64,000 nt of DNA, taken from positions 1-64,000 of the forward strand of contig CABSNK010000014.1 in assembly GCA_902479075.1 (NCBI GenBank), in the 5' to 3' direction. Numbering within the stretch: the stretch's first letter is position 1; each line of letters starts with the position of its first letter. The DNA comes from an uncultured Collinsella sp. (GTDB lineage: Bacteria > Actinomycetota > Coriobacteriia > Coriobacteriales > Coriobacteriaceae). The position numbers were made by a program, and so were the translations under genes. Below the pieces are notes generated by a model that worked only from the letters and a program-made list of their open reading frames with translations, was not told the DNA's origin and searched no databases. Positions 27,003 through 34,391 of the stretch are shown here, in pieces.

Positions 27003-27501
27003 CCAGTTCCTCCCAGGTTACACGGATTTTCTCGAGCATTTCGGCGAGCTGCTCGCGCTCGTCGTGAGTGAGGGCACTAAAGGCCCGTTCTCTAAAGCGG
27101 ATGCGGGCCGCCTGGTCGATGCGGGCGTTTTCCCGGCCGGTTTCGGTCAGGCGAATGGTGAGTTGCCGTCGATCCTTGGGGTTACGGCTGCGCTCGATGA
27201 GGCCGTTGACCTCGAGCTTGGACAGGATCTCGGAAAGCGACCCCGGCTTGAGGTCAAAGTGCATGCCGAGTTCCTGCTGCGACATCTCGCCGCCGGGCTG
27301 CTTGGCCAGCAGGCAGATGATGGGCGCCTTGCCGGACACGCCTCCGCCATGAAAATGCATGTAATGGCCGCAAAAACCCAGGCCGCTCAGGATGCGCTTG
27401 GCGAGTTTGTCTTCGGCACTGACCGCTTCGGGTACATCCGCCGGCTGTGACGGGTCGCCGCCGGGCTCGTGCGAACAAAGGTTAAGAGGTTCATCGCACA
27501 T
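26995..27501 (-). CDS. MarR family transcriptional regulator
   Basis: A 168-residue regulator. Winged helix-turn-helix at about residues 70-125: SQQELGMHFDLKPGSLSEIL, NGLIERSRNPKDRRQ (wing with DxR) and LTETGRE. A Cys/His-containing stretch (GFCGHYMHFHGGG) lies before it and could sense metal or oxidants, but that is inference. The stop overlaps the start of the exporter gene. As first gene of a marR-ABC-ABC operon it most likely represses its own operon and responds to a substrate of the pump. Confidence 0.88.
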   Translation of the reverse strand: MCDEPLNLCSHEPGGDPSQPADVPEAVSAEDKLAKRILSGLGFCGHYMHFHGGGVSGKAPIICLLAKQPGGEMSQQELGMHFDLKPGSLSEILSKLEVNGLIERSRNPKDRRQLTIRLTETGRENARIDQAARIRFRERAFSALTHDEREQLAEMLEKIRVTWEELDD

Positions 27502-27522
27502 GAATTAGTGTTGCTCCTTTCT

Positions 27523-27558
27523 TTAGTTAGGTAGTGGAATTGTTTTGTGCCTAACCAA
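27523..27558. promoter_or_regulatory. Possible MarR operator upstream of marR-ABC operon
   Basis: Inverted half-sites ttagttagg (27523-27531) and cctaaccaa (27550-27558), one mismatch, 22-57 bases upstream of the marR start codon. The spacing is wide for a single MarR dimer, so it may be two sites or chance. Confidence 0.4.
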
Positions 27559-27602
27559 TCTAGGAGCATGAGAAATGAATGTCAAGGTACCAAACTTATT
27601 AA

Positions 27603-27758
27603 GTTACGGCGTTTTGCCAAACGCCGTAACCGCTCGACGTTGCAAACGTTCCTAAGCGGCAATCTGGCGTTCAATCGTCGGGCATGGCCACAAGGCCTAT
27701 GCCCTCCTCTTTCACGTCACCTTGCTCGCTTAGGAACGCTTTCGCTGTCCGTCCTCAA
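27603..27758 (+). repeat. Structured dispersed element, copy A
   Basis: Begins with a 12-bp hairpin (gttacggcgttt/aaacgccgtaac, 27603-27630). Then comes a long helix pairing 27647-27658 with 27728-27739, an inner helix tggcgt/acgtca, and a terminal hairpin at 27680-27704. Single-stranded joints match the other three copies (42272, 48217, 63794). It lies in the 690-base gap between marR and the kinase gene. No protein is evident in it. Confidence 0.7.
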
Positions 27759-27788
27759 TCTGCAGCGCTGCCTCGGTTGGCATTTGAG

Positions 27789-27820
27789 TGATCCGTGGGG
27801 GACGGAGGAAAACGAATCAT
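27789..27820. repeat. Short palindromic repeat (ggggacggaggaaaa family)
   Basis: The core gggggacggaggaaaa is flanked by near-inverted tgatccg and cgaatca. A close relative lies inside the M20 peptidase gene at 46655-46685. Confidence 0.6.
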
Positions 27821-27856
27821 TTTGGGCTGCGGTGACACCCTTTCGAAGTTGCTTTG

Positions 27857-28014
27857 TCCAAAACTATGCCGGATTACTACGATGAATTCGAAATATCAGA
27901 CCTCGGCATTGTTTTTCGTAAAATCACAAGCTGTCTACCTGCGGTTTTTCCGGAGTGCAATTCGTTGTGGTTGGAAGCTGACGGTTTATCGTAGTAATCC
28001 GGCATAGTTTTGGA
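27857..28014. repeat. 158-bp element with perfect 27-bp terminal inverted repeats (copy 2)
   Basis: Left end 27857-27883 (tccaaaactatgccggatta...) and right end 27988-28014 are perfectly complementary over 27 bases. Length is 158, the same as the element at 18286-18443, and tacctgcggttttt again sits at offset 79. The arm sequences differ between the two copies except for the inner ta(c)tacg part. It is non-coding and lies upstream of the kinase gene. Confidence 0.8.
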
Positions 28015-28194
28015 ATGGTAGTAAATAGATGGCAGCTACTGTGCCGCTACCGCCGCGATTTTGCCTCCCATTTCCGTAACCTTTCCGCAACAATGTGCCC
28101 TCCTCGGCGCCTGCGCCCGCTTGCAACGTCCCCTGCGCTACACTTAGTCGCACTGTGGCGCCGTCGCGTCGCACCCGACCCAAGGGGGACACTC

Positions 28195-29019
28195 ATGAAG
28201 AACACTCAGCTGCTGCTGATCAACGATATGTGCGGCTACGGTAAGGTCGCGCTTTCTGCCATGCTGCCGGTGCTGTCGCACATGGGTTACCGTATCCACA
28301 ACCTGCCGACGGCCCTCGTTTCCGATACGCTCAACTACCCCAAGTTTTACATCCACGACACCACGGAGTACGTGCGTCAGAGTCTTGCCATCTGGGAGGA
28401 GCTCGGCTTTGAATTCGACGCCATCTCGACCGGCTTTATCGTGACCGAGGAAGAGGCGCGCATCATCTCGGACTTTTGCCACCGCCGTTCGCAAAAAGGC
28501 ACCAAGGTGTTCGTCGACCCCATCATGGCCGACAACGGCAGGCTCTACGCCGGCGTGCCCGAATCGACCATCGGCCTTATGCGCAGCCTGGTCGAGTGCG
28601 CCGACTACGCGGTGCCCAACTATACCGAGGCGTGTCTGCTCACCGATACGCCTATGGCCGAGCAGATTACGGCCGATGAGGCTCGTGCCCTTGTGGACGC
28701 CGTGCGCGAGCTGGGTGCCAAGTCGGTGGTCATTACGAGCGCCGTAGTCAATGGCACGAACGCGGTTATCGGTTACGACCATGTGGCGGGGGAGTACTTT
28801 ACGATTCCCTTTGAACTCATTCCGGTCTATTTCCCGGGCACGGGCGACACGTTCTCGGCGGTGCTCGTCGGCCGCGTTATGGCAGGTTGGAGTCTGCAGC
28901 GCGCGACGTCCGATGCCATGCGTGTGGTGGCTGAGCTTATCGAGCGCAATGCCGACCAAGAGGACAAGTCGGCCGGCCTTCCCATCGAGGCCTGCCTGGA
29001 TGTGATTGACCATGAGTAA
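28195..29019 (+). CDS. Pyridoxal/pyridoxamine kinase-like PfkB family kinase
   Basis: A 274-residue ribokinase-fold kinase of the PdxY/PdxK group: LLINDMCGYGKVALSAMLPVL at the N-terminus, ALVSDTLNYP, FVDPIMADNGRLYAG (substrate and Mg region), PNYTEACLLT and the GTGDTFSAVLVGR anion hole with catalytic Asp. Such enzymes phosphorylate B6 vitamers to feed PLP. ATG 28195 follows aaggggg. The stop overlaps the next gene by 8 bases, so the two are coupled. Confidence 0.85.
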   Translation: MKNTQLLLINDMCGYGKVALSAMLPVLSHMGYRIHNLPTALVSDTLNYPKFYIHDTTEYVRQSLAIWEELGFEFDAISTGFIVTEEEARIISDFCHRRSQKGTKVFVDPIMADNGRLYAGVPESTIGLMRSLVECADYAVPNYTEACLLTDTPMAEQITADEARALVDAVRELGAKSVVITSAVVNGTNAVIGYDHVAGEYFTIPFELIPVYFPGTGDTFSAVLVGRVMAGWSLQRATSDAMRVVAELIERNADQEDKSAGLPIEACLDVIDHE

Positions 29020-29341
29020 TGCTGGCGAGGGCAGCGTCAAGCCTGCGGGCGAGAACGGGCCGCTCGGTGCGCCGCGTGGCAAGCGTCCGCGTATCCGCGT
29101 GAGCTGCGTGGACCAGCTGGGTGCGTGCCGTTGTCACCATGGTCACAAGCCGGGAGACGTCTTCGACTTCGATCGAGACCGCGGCAAGATGTGCGCCATG
29201 GCCTGCCATGTGGGCTTTCCCTATATCGATATCCTGCGCTTTGGCGGAACCGTGCCTGGCAACGAGCCCGGCACGGCAAAGTTCTGCTGCCCCGAGGTCG
29301 ATACGCTGAACGTCTGGCTTGCCGAGATCGTTGACGAGTAG
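29012..29341 (+). CDS. TIGR04076-like small Cys-containing protein
   Basis: A 109-residue protein. A proline/glycine-rich leader is followed by the conserved pattern IRVSCVDQLGACRCHHGHKPGD, then MCAMACHVGFPYIDILRFGG and FCCPEV, which I associate with the TIGR04076 family of unknown function. Eight cysteines and several histidines suggest metal or redox chemistry. It is translationally coupled to the upstream kinase (ATGAGTAA overlap). Confidence 0.65.
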   Translation: MSNAGEGSVKPAGENGPLGAPRGKRPRIRVSCVDQLGACRCHHGHKPGDVFDFDRDRGKMCAMACHVGFPYIDILRFGGTVPGNEPGTAKFCCPEVDTLNVWLAEIVDE

Positions 29342-29349
29342 TCGAGCGC

Positions 29350-29382
29350 AATGTGACAAAGGGGCAGCCCCTTTGACACATT
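29350..29382. repeat. Short palindromic repeat (tgtgacaaaggg family)
   Basis: Arms aatgtgacaaagggg and cccctttgacacatt with one mismatch, 9 bases after the stop of the TIGR04076-like gene. Confidence 0.8.
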
Positions 29383-29423
29383 CGCCGGTGATGCCCCTTC
29401 TTGTGCTTATAATTTCAAATCTC

Positions 29424-29505
29424 TGCATTTCATCCGATTTTAGGTTCTAAAAATTCTGCGTTTCATCGATAATCAAGCATATAAAACTTTGCATTTCATT
29501 CGATG
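29424..29505 (+). promoter_or_regulatory. Three direct repeats with exact 33-bp spacing before an AAA/DUF4143 gene
   Basis: tgcatttcatccgat at 29424, tgcgtttcatcgat at 29457 and tgcatttcattcgat at 29490. The first-base spacing is 33 and 33, about three helical turns, and the bases between repeats are unrelated. The array is AT-rich, unlike its surroundings, and ends about 20 bases before the start codon at 29524. It is probably an operator or binding array; a TATAAT at 29408 lies just upstream. Confidence 0.7.
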
Positions 29506-29523
29506 ACACCGAGGGGAGAGCCT

Positions 29524-30885
29524 ATGCTGCGCAGGAAAATAGCGGCAGAGCTGGAGCGTTGGCTGAAGTCTTCCGAGCAAAAGGCCTTGTTCATTACGGG
29601 TTCTCGCCAGATTGGCAAAAGCTATTCGATTCGCGCATTTGGCAAAGCCAACCATGCAACCTACATCGAGCTTAACCTCATGGAAAACCGCCAGGCAAAA
29701 GATGCTCTTCTCGAGGCGCGGAATGCCGATGATTTCATCAGCAGGGTGACGCTTCTTTCGGGAAAGTCGATTGCGCCAGGCAAAACGCTCGTGTTTATCG
29801 ATGAGGTCCAAGAGGCCCCCGACATCATGACGATGGCAAAGTTCCTTGTTGAGGACGGGAGGTGCCGCTGGGCGTTTTCGGGGTCAATGCTCGGGACTCA
29901 GTTCAAGGGCGTCAGGTCCTATCCCGTGGGGTATGTCCACGAGCTTAGGATGTTCCCGCTCGATTTTGAGGAGTTTTGCTGGGCAACCGGGGTGAGCGAG
30001 GGGGCTCGCCAAACGATACGTGACGCGTGTATCAGCGAGAGGCCCGTTCCTGATTACATTCATGACGCGATGATGGCAAACTTCAGGACCTATACCGTTG
30101 TCGGCGGAATGCCGGAGGTCGTGCAGCGTTTCCTTGACACGCAGGGCGACCTTGCCTCTGTTCGTCAGCTACAGTCAGAGCTCAACGAACAGTACCGGCG
30201 GGATATCTCCAAGTATGCAAGCGGGCGAGCCCTTCAGGTGCAGAGCATTTACGATCAGCTCCCTATTATGCTCGAGGGCGAAAACAAGCGCTTCGTGCTC
30301 AATTCCATTGACCCCAAGGCTCACTACGAGAAGTATCAGCGAGATTTTGTATGGCTTGTCGATGCCGGCGTTGCTCTCAAAGCCGATATCGTAACCGAGC
30401 CAAAATCGCCCTTGCTCAAGACGGCACGGCCATCGCAGTTCAAGCTATATCAATCGGATACGGGCATGTTGATGGCGCGCTACCCCGTCGGAGTCGCCCA
30501 AGCGGCGTATCTTGATAGCAAGGAGCCCAATCTGGGCGGCATTTACGAAAACGTGGTGGCCCAGCAGCTGGCTGCCCAAAATCGCCAGCTTTACTACTAT
30601 CAGACAAAAAAGCGCGGTGAAGTGGACTTTGTGGTCGATGGACCGGATGGGACGGCTGTTCCGATCGAGGTTAAATCGGGCTCCTATTACCACGCGCACG
30701 CTGCGCTCGGTCATGTGCTTGATACGGCTGAATATGGCGTAAGGCTCGGGATTGTTTTCTCGAGAGGCAACGTTGAGCGCAACGGAGCGGTTCTCTATCT
30801 GCCGCTATATGCGACCTGGGCCCTTTCGGATGTTTTGGGCGACTCCTGCGCCGAGGGGATAAAGCTGGAGGTCAAGCCGGTCTAG
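29524..30885 (+). CDS. AAA ATPase with C-terminal DUF4143 (nuclease-like fold)
   Basis: A 453-residue protein. N-terminal AAA_14 ATPase: Walker A TGSRQIGKSYSIR, Walker B LVFIDEVQEA, sensor segment AFSGSMLGTQ, and the family motif PLDFEEFCWA. The C-terminal DUF4143 part has GEVDFVVDG and PIEVKSG, the E..D...EVK pattern of PD-(D/E)xK nuclease-like folds. The role of this large family is not established. The codon mix is slightly poorer in GC than neighbours, hinting at transfer. A similar gene lies at 31412-32782, and both have a 33-bp-spaced repeat triplet upstream. Confidence 0.85.
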   Translation: MLRRKIAAELERWLKSSEQKALFITGSRQIGKSYSIRAFGKANHATYIELNLMENRQAKDALLEARNADDFISRVTLLSGKSIAPGKTLVFIDEVQEAPDIMTMAKFLVEDGRCRWAFSGSMLGTQFKGVRSYPVGYVHELRMFPLDFEEFCWATGVSEGARQTIRDACISERPVPDYIHDAMMANFRTYTVVGGMPEVVQRFLDTQGDLASVRQLQSELNEQYRRDISKYASGRALQVQSIYDQLPIMLEGENKRFVLNSIDPKAHYEKYQRDFVWLVDAGVALKADIVTEPKSPLLKTARPSQFKLYQSDTGMLMARYPVGVAQAAYLDSKEPNLGGIYENVVAQQLAAQNRQLYYYQTKKRGEVDFVVDGPDGTAVPIEVKSGSYYHAHAALGHVLDTAEYGVRLGIVFSRGNVERNGAVLYLPLYATWALSDVLGDSCAEGIKLEVKPV

Positions 30886-30931
30886 GGCTAGTCCCGGATG
30901 TGACAAAGGCGTGGCCCGCGACCTCGATTGC

Positions 30932-31378
30932 CTACAGCTGCTCGAGCATAGCGGTGCAGCCGTCGAGTACGTCGCGGTAGGTGGCATCGAAATTGCCGGT
31001 GTACCAGGGGTCGGCCACGTCGCCGGGGCGCTCGGTCCAATCGAGCATGCGCGTAATCTTGCCGTCGGGGTCGTCGCCAAAGATGCGACGCAGGCCACGC
31101 GCGTTCTCGTCGTCCATATAGACAATGTGGTCCCAGTCGCCATACTCCGCGCGACGCACCTGACGTGCACGATGTGCGACGACGGGAATCCCGACCTCGC
31201 GCAGCTTGGCAACGGTACCGTGGTGTGGCGGGTTGCCGATCTCCTCGGTCGAGGTCGCAGCGGAGTCAATGACAAACTCGCCCGCGCGCCCGGCGCGCCG
31301 CACCAGCTCGGTAAACACCGACTCAGCCATCGTCGAGCGACAGATGTTGCCATGGCAGATAAACAGTATGCGTTGCAT
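30932..31378 (-). CDS. Low-molecular-weight protein-tyrosine-phosphatase
   Basis: A 148-residue enzyme. The P-loop ICHGNICRS puts the nucleophile at Cys8 and the Arg at 14; the general acid Asp is in DVADPWYTGNF near residue 122. Length and motifs match the LMW-PTP family that removes phosphate from tyrosines, often on polysaccharide or signalling kinases. No cognate tyrosine kinase is in the window. It lies 33 bases downstream of the minus-strand DUF4143 ATPase gene and may share its transcript. Confidence 0.92.
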   Translation of the reverse strand: MQRILFICHGNICRSTMAESVFTELVRRAGRAGEFVIDSAATSTEEIGNPPHHGTVAKLREVGIPVVAHRARQVRRAEYGDWDHIVYMDDENARGLRRIFGDDPDGKITRMLDWTERPGDVADPWYTGNFDATYRDVLDGCTAMLEQL

Positions 31379-31411
31379 GAGCGGTTTCCTTTCTAGGCGG
31401 TCGTGCAGGGC

Positions 31412-32782
31412 TTACAGACTGCTCTTGAGGCAGTTTGCTTCAATAAAGCCCGCTGCGTACAAGGGGAGGTGGCGTAGCTCGCGCCCGTCATCGGTTTCGC
31501 TGCGGAAAAAATTGTTCTCGGACAAAATGTAGGCATATGGCGATCGGGCTTTGTCCATGAACGACCCGAGAGTTCTCGCGCGCACGTTGCGTGCGGACTT
31601 TACCTCGACGGGCACGATTTCCATACGGTCGGTCTGAAGTAGAAAATCGAGCTCGCCGGTCGTCTTCCAAGACGACGGCGGCACCCAGTAATACGTCTGC
31701 AAGCTGTTACCCGAAAATGCTTGCATGACCGAGTTTTCCGCCAGGGCGCCTCGGAAGTCGGAAGATAGCGCTATGGCGGAATCTTCTTTGAGGTCGAGCC
31801 AGAGCCTCGGGTTGATGCCGAGTTTGTAGAACATGAGGCCGGTATCGAGAAGATAGACCTTAAAGAAACTTCCATCTTCGTCGTCGAAGGGAACGAGGGG
31901 AGGCTCGATGCCTTCGGTCAGGTTGTTGACCGATATGATACCGGCGCCTTCGAGCCAGTCGAGCGGCTCGATAAGCTTGGCGCGACGGCCTCCGCGTTCG
32001 ACCTCGGAGTACTTGAATTTTTTTGTGGACGATCTCAGCAGCTGGGACGGAATGGAGCGCCAGACCTTGCGTGCCGCCACGCCGCTGATCCCGTTTTCGG
32101 GGTCGGTCATATCGGCGGTATAGGTCTCGTTGATTTCGCGCTGCTCGACGCGCGCATCCTCGATGGATAACGTCTTGCGATATGCGTTGACGGCGGCGGG
32201 CATGCCGCCCACGATCTGGTATCGATGAAACAGGCTGAGCGCGGCTTGGTGCGCGGCGTAGGTCTCGAGCGTGCCGGCGTGGGTACGAATGGCATCGGCC
32301 ATCTGCTCCTCATCGAGCGCCCAGAGAAACTCCTCGAACGACATAGGATGCATGGTCTCTTGACGAACGCCGCTGGGAAAAGGCAGCTTACGTTTGCGCG
32401 TGGCGACGCCGAGCTGACTGCTGGTCGCGCATATGCGCCAGCCCGAACCCGAAAAAAAGCGAAGCGAGTTGAGCGCCCGTTCGCAGAGCTGCACCTCGTC
32501 AAACAGGATGAAGGTGGTTTCTTTGCGAATGGGGGCGCGTTTATAGTCTGAAATCCGCGCCACGATGGTGTCAACGTCGTCGGTGGGACAATCGAACAGC
32601 GGAGCGATCAGCTCAAGATCGGTCTGAAAGTCGAGTTTGACAAACGCATCGCCGGCGATTCGCCTGCCGATTTCCTCGGCAGCGTACGTTTTGCCTACGC
32701 GTCGCGCACCACGGATGAGGAGGGGGCGTGAGGCGTCCTTTGTCGCCCATGATTCGATAACGGACTCGATTGATCTGCGCAT
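31412..32782 (-). CDS. AAA ATPase with C-terminal DUF4143 (nuclease-like fold), second gene
   Basis: A 456-residue protein with the same layout as the one at 29524: Walker A GARRVGKTYAAEE, Walker B FILFDEVQLCE, PMSFEEFLWAL, then GELDFLLQ and VPVEVKSA in the nuclease-like DUF4143 part. Overall sequence similarity to the other copy is low apart from the motifs, so this is not a recent duplication. ATG 32782 follows ggaaagg. Its promoter region carries three palindromic repeats with exact 33-bp spacing. Confidence 0.87.
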   Translation of the reverse strand: MRRSIESVIESWATKDASRPLLIRGARRVGKTYAAEEIGRRIAGDAFVKLDFQTDLELIAPLFDCPTDDVDTIVARISDYKRAPIRKETTFILFDEVQLCERALNSLRFFSGSGWRICATSSQLGVATRKRKLPFPSGVRQETMHPMSFEEFLWALDEEQMADAIRTHAGTLETYAAHQAALSLFHRYQIVGGMPAAVNAYRKTLSIEDARVEQREINETYTADMTDPENGISGVAARKVWRSIPSQLLRSSTKKFKYSEVERGGRRAKLIEPLDWLEGAGIISVNNLTEGIEPPLVPFDDEDGSFFKVYLLDTGLMFYKLGINPRLWLDLKEDSAIALSSDFRGALAENSVMQAFSGNSLQTYYWVPPSSWKTTGELDFLLQTDRMEIVPVEVKSARNVRARTLGSFMDKARSPYAYILSENNFFRSETDDGRELRHLPLYAAGFIEANCLKSSL

Positions 32783-32801
32783 GGGGCCGCCTTTCCAATT
32801 T

Positions 32802-32886
32802 CGTGTACTTCAGATACATAGTTTAGTACGATTTCATGTACTTGAAATACACGAAATAATAGAAAAGCGTGTATCTCAAATACACG
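32802..32886 (-). promoter_or_regulatory. Three palindromic repeats with exact 33-bp spacing before the second AAA/DUF4143 gene
   Basis: Plus-strand copies start at 32802 (cgtgtacttcagatacata), 32835 (catgtacttgaaatacacg) and 32868 (cgtgtatctcaaatacacg). Each is a near-palindrome, cgtgta...tacacg. The nearest one begins 20 bases before the start codon, the same geometry as the array before the other DUF4143 gene, though the repeat sequence differs. Likely a cooperative operator. Confidence 0.75.
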
Positions 32887-32976
32887 AAATTGCACTGCTG
32901 AAGCTTCCAGGCGGATAAACATACTCATATTGGGCGGTTTTCACCGGTTACTCGCCACCTTGGGCTATGTTTGCCC

Positions 32977-34230
32977 CTATGCCCGTATTGAGGGCCGTGC
33001 TGATTGACGACGGCGCTCCCAGCGAGCCAGCTTAATCGTCACCAGCGTGAGGGCCCAGGCCACAAGCGAGAACGCGGCGCCCACTGCGCCCACGTACGCA
33101 ATGCCAACGCTGCTTACCACGGCGCCGCCCACTGCGGTGCCAAACGAGATGCCGACGTTAAACGCCATGGGCTCAACCGAACTTGCGAGTACCATCGACT
33201 TGGGATGGCGGCTGCGTGCCACGTCCATAAAGTGCGTGATGCATGAGACCGAGAACAGGTACATGAGCATCGCCAGGCTAAAGACAAAGACCAGCGCGAG
33301 CGGCATGGCGGCGCCCACGGCAAACAGCCCGAGCAGTGCCGCCGCCTGCAGCACAAACGTAACCAGCAGCGCCTTCATGCCAAAACGCGCATCGATCCAT
33401 CCGCCCAGGATGTTCGAGATCAGGCAGAACACGCCGTAGGCCATGAGCGTGGTGCTGGCTTCGACCGTGCCCATGCCCAGCACCTGCTCCAGATAAGGCG
33501 TCACGTAACCGTAGAACACATAGACCGAACCCACGCCAAACAAGAAGATGAGCATGCCGGTGATGATGCTCGGCTCGCGTAGCAGCCCCGCCTGCTCGCG
33601 GAAGGTGGCGGGCTCATCGGTCTGCCCGGCGCGAGGCATAAATGCCACGAGCGCGCTGCAGATCAAAACGGCAAAGGCCAGCGTGCCGTACATGGCAACG
33701 TGCCAGTCGAGCGTGTCGGCTACGAACTTGCCGATCGAAGTGACAAAGACCATCGCCACGGAAAACGCACCATATACCACCGAGATGGCAAGCGAAGTTT
33801 GCTGCGGGGATAGCAGCTCAGGGATGTACGTCACGCCCACGGCGAGCAGCGCACCCGAGACAGAGCCCAGGACAATGCGTGAGATAAACAGCACCTGGAA
33901 GTTGGGGGCCAACGCCATGACCAGGTTGCCGAGCACAAAGACGACGCTATAGCACACGAGCAGCTGGTAGCGGCGGAATCGCCCCGTGCTGAGCGCGAGC
34001 ACCGGCGTCGCGATAGCGTAGACGAGCGCAAACACGCTGATGAGCTGGCCCGCAGTGGCAAGTGATATGCCGAGTTCCGTTGCCAAGTCGCTTTCGATGC
34101 CGATGACCACGAACTCGGAGCAGCCGAGCGAGAATCCCAACAGCACGAGCAGCGCCAGGCAGAGCTTGGTGCGCGCGGGGGAGAGCGCGGCGGCGGTTGG
34201 CTTACTTTTAGGCGTGGTTGCGGCGGTCAA
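32977..34230 (-). CDS. MFS transporter, DHA1-type efflux permease
   Basis: A 417-residue carrier with 12 predicted helices. It has GCSEFVVIGIESDLATELGIS in helix 1 (typical of AraJ/SotB-like DHA1 exporters), STGRFRRYQLL for the loop 2-3 motif and NILGGWIDARFG for the second copy. The frame is open far upstream, but hydrophobic MFS sequence begins only near 34180; the TTG at 34230, with ggag 8 bases before it, is the best start. Divergent from the LpdD/IPP-isomerase-like fusion. Substrate unknown. Confidence 0.8.
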   Translation of the reverse strand: MTAATTPKSKPTAAALSPARTKLCLALLVLLGFSLGCSEFVVIGIESDLATELGISLATAGQLISVFALVYAIATPVLALSTGRFRRYQLLVCYSVVFVLGNLVMALAPNFQVLFISRIVLGSVSGALLAVGVTYIPELLSPQQTSLAISVVYGAFSVAMVFVTSIGKFVADTLDWHVAMYGTLAFAVLICSALVAFMPRAGQTDEPATFREQAGLLREPSIITGMLIFLFGVGSVYVFYGYVTPYLEQVLGMGTVEASTTLMAYGVFCLISNILGGWIDARFGMKALLVTFVLQAAALLGLFAVGAAMPLALVFVFSLAMLMYLFSVSCITHFMDVARSRHPKSMVLASSVEPMAFNVGISFGTAVGGAVVSSVGIAYVGAVGAAFSLVAWALTLVTIKLARWERRRQSARPSIRA

Positions 34231-34288
34231 GGTTGTCACTCCAATGTCGCATGAATAAGCGGGATTCAATCCCTGCAACTCTAACAGA

Positions 34289-34319
34289 ATGTGACAAAGG
34301 GGCAGTCCCTTTGTCACAT
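34289..34319. repeat. Short palindromic repeat (tgtgacaaaggg family)
   Basis: atgtgacaaaggg and ccctttgtcacat around a short loop, in the divergent gap between the MFS exporter and the LpdD/Idi fusion gene. Confidence 0.85.
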
Positions 34320-34391
34320 GGAGGGCTTGCCTGTATAGTCGCAATACAGGCGAAGATGGTCTCAGGTACATCGCGGGCGGCAGGAGATCCC

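Noticed and set aside
27541..28194. Small proteins in the 650-base gap before the kinase gene
   Set aside because: Open frames of 60-110 codons run through the structured element and the 158-bp element and lack ribosome sites; the region is repeat DNA.
34218..34391. An extended N-terminus for the LpdD/Idi fusion
   Set aside because: The extra 58 codons are read through the tgtgacaaaggg palindrome; the ATG at 34392 has aggaga and fits the start of the LpdD-like domain.
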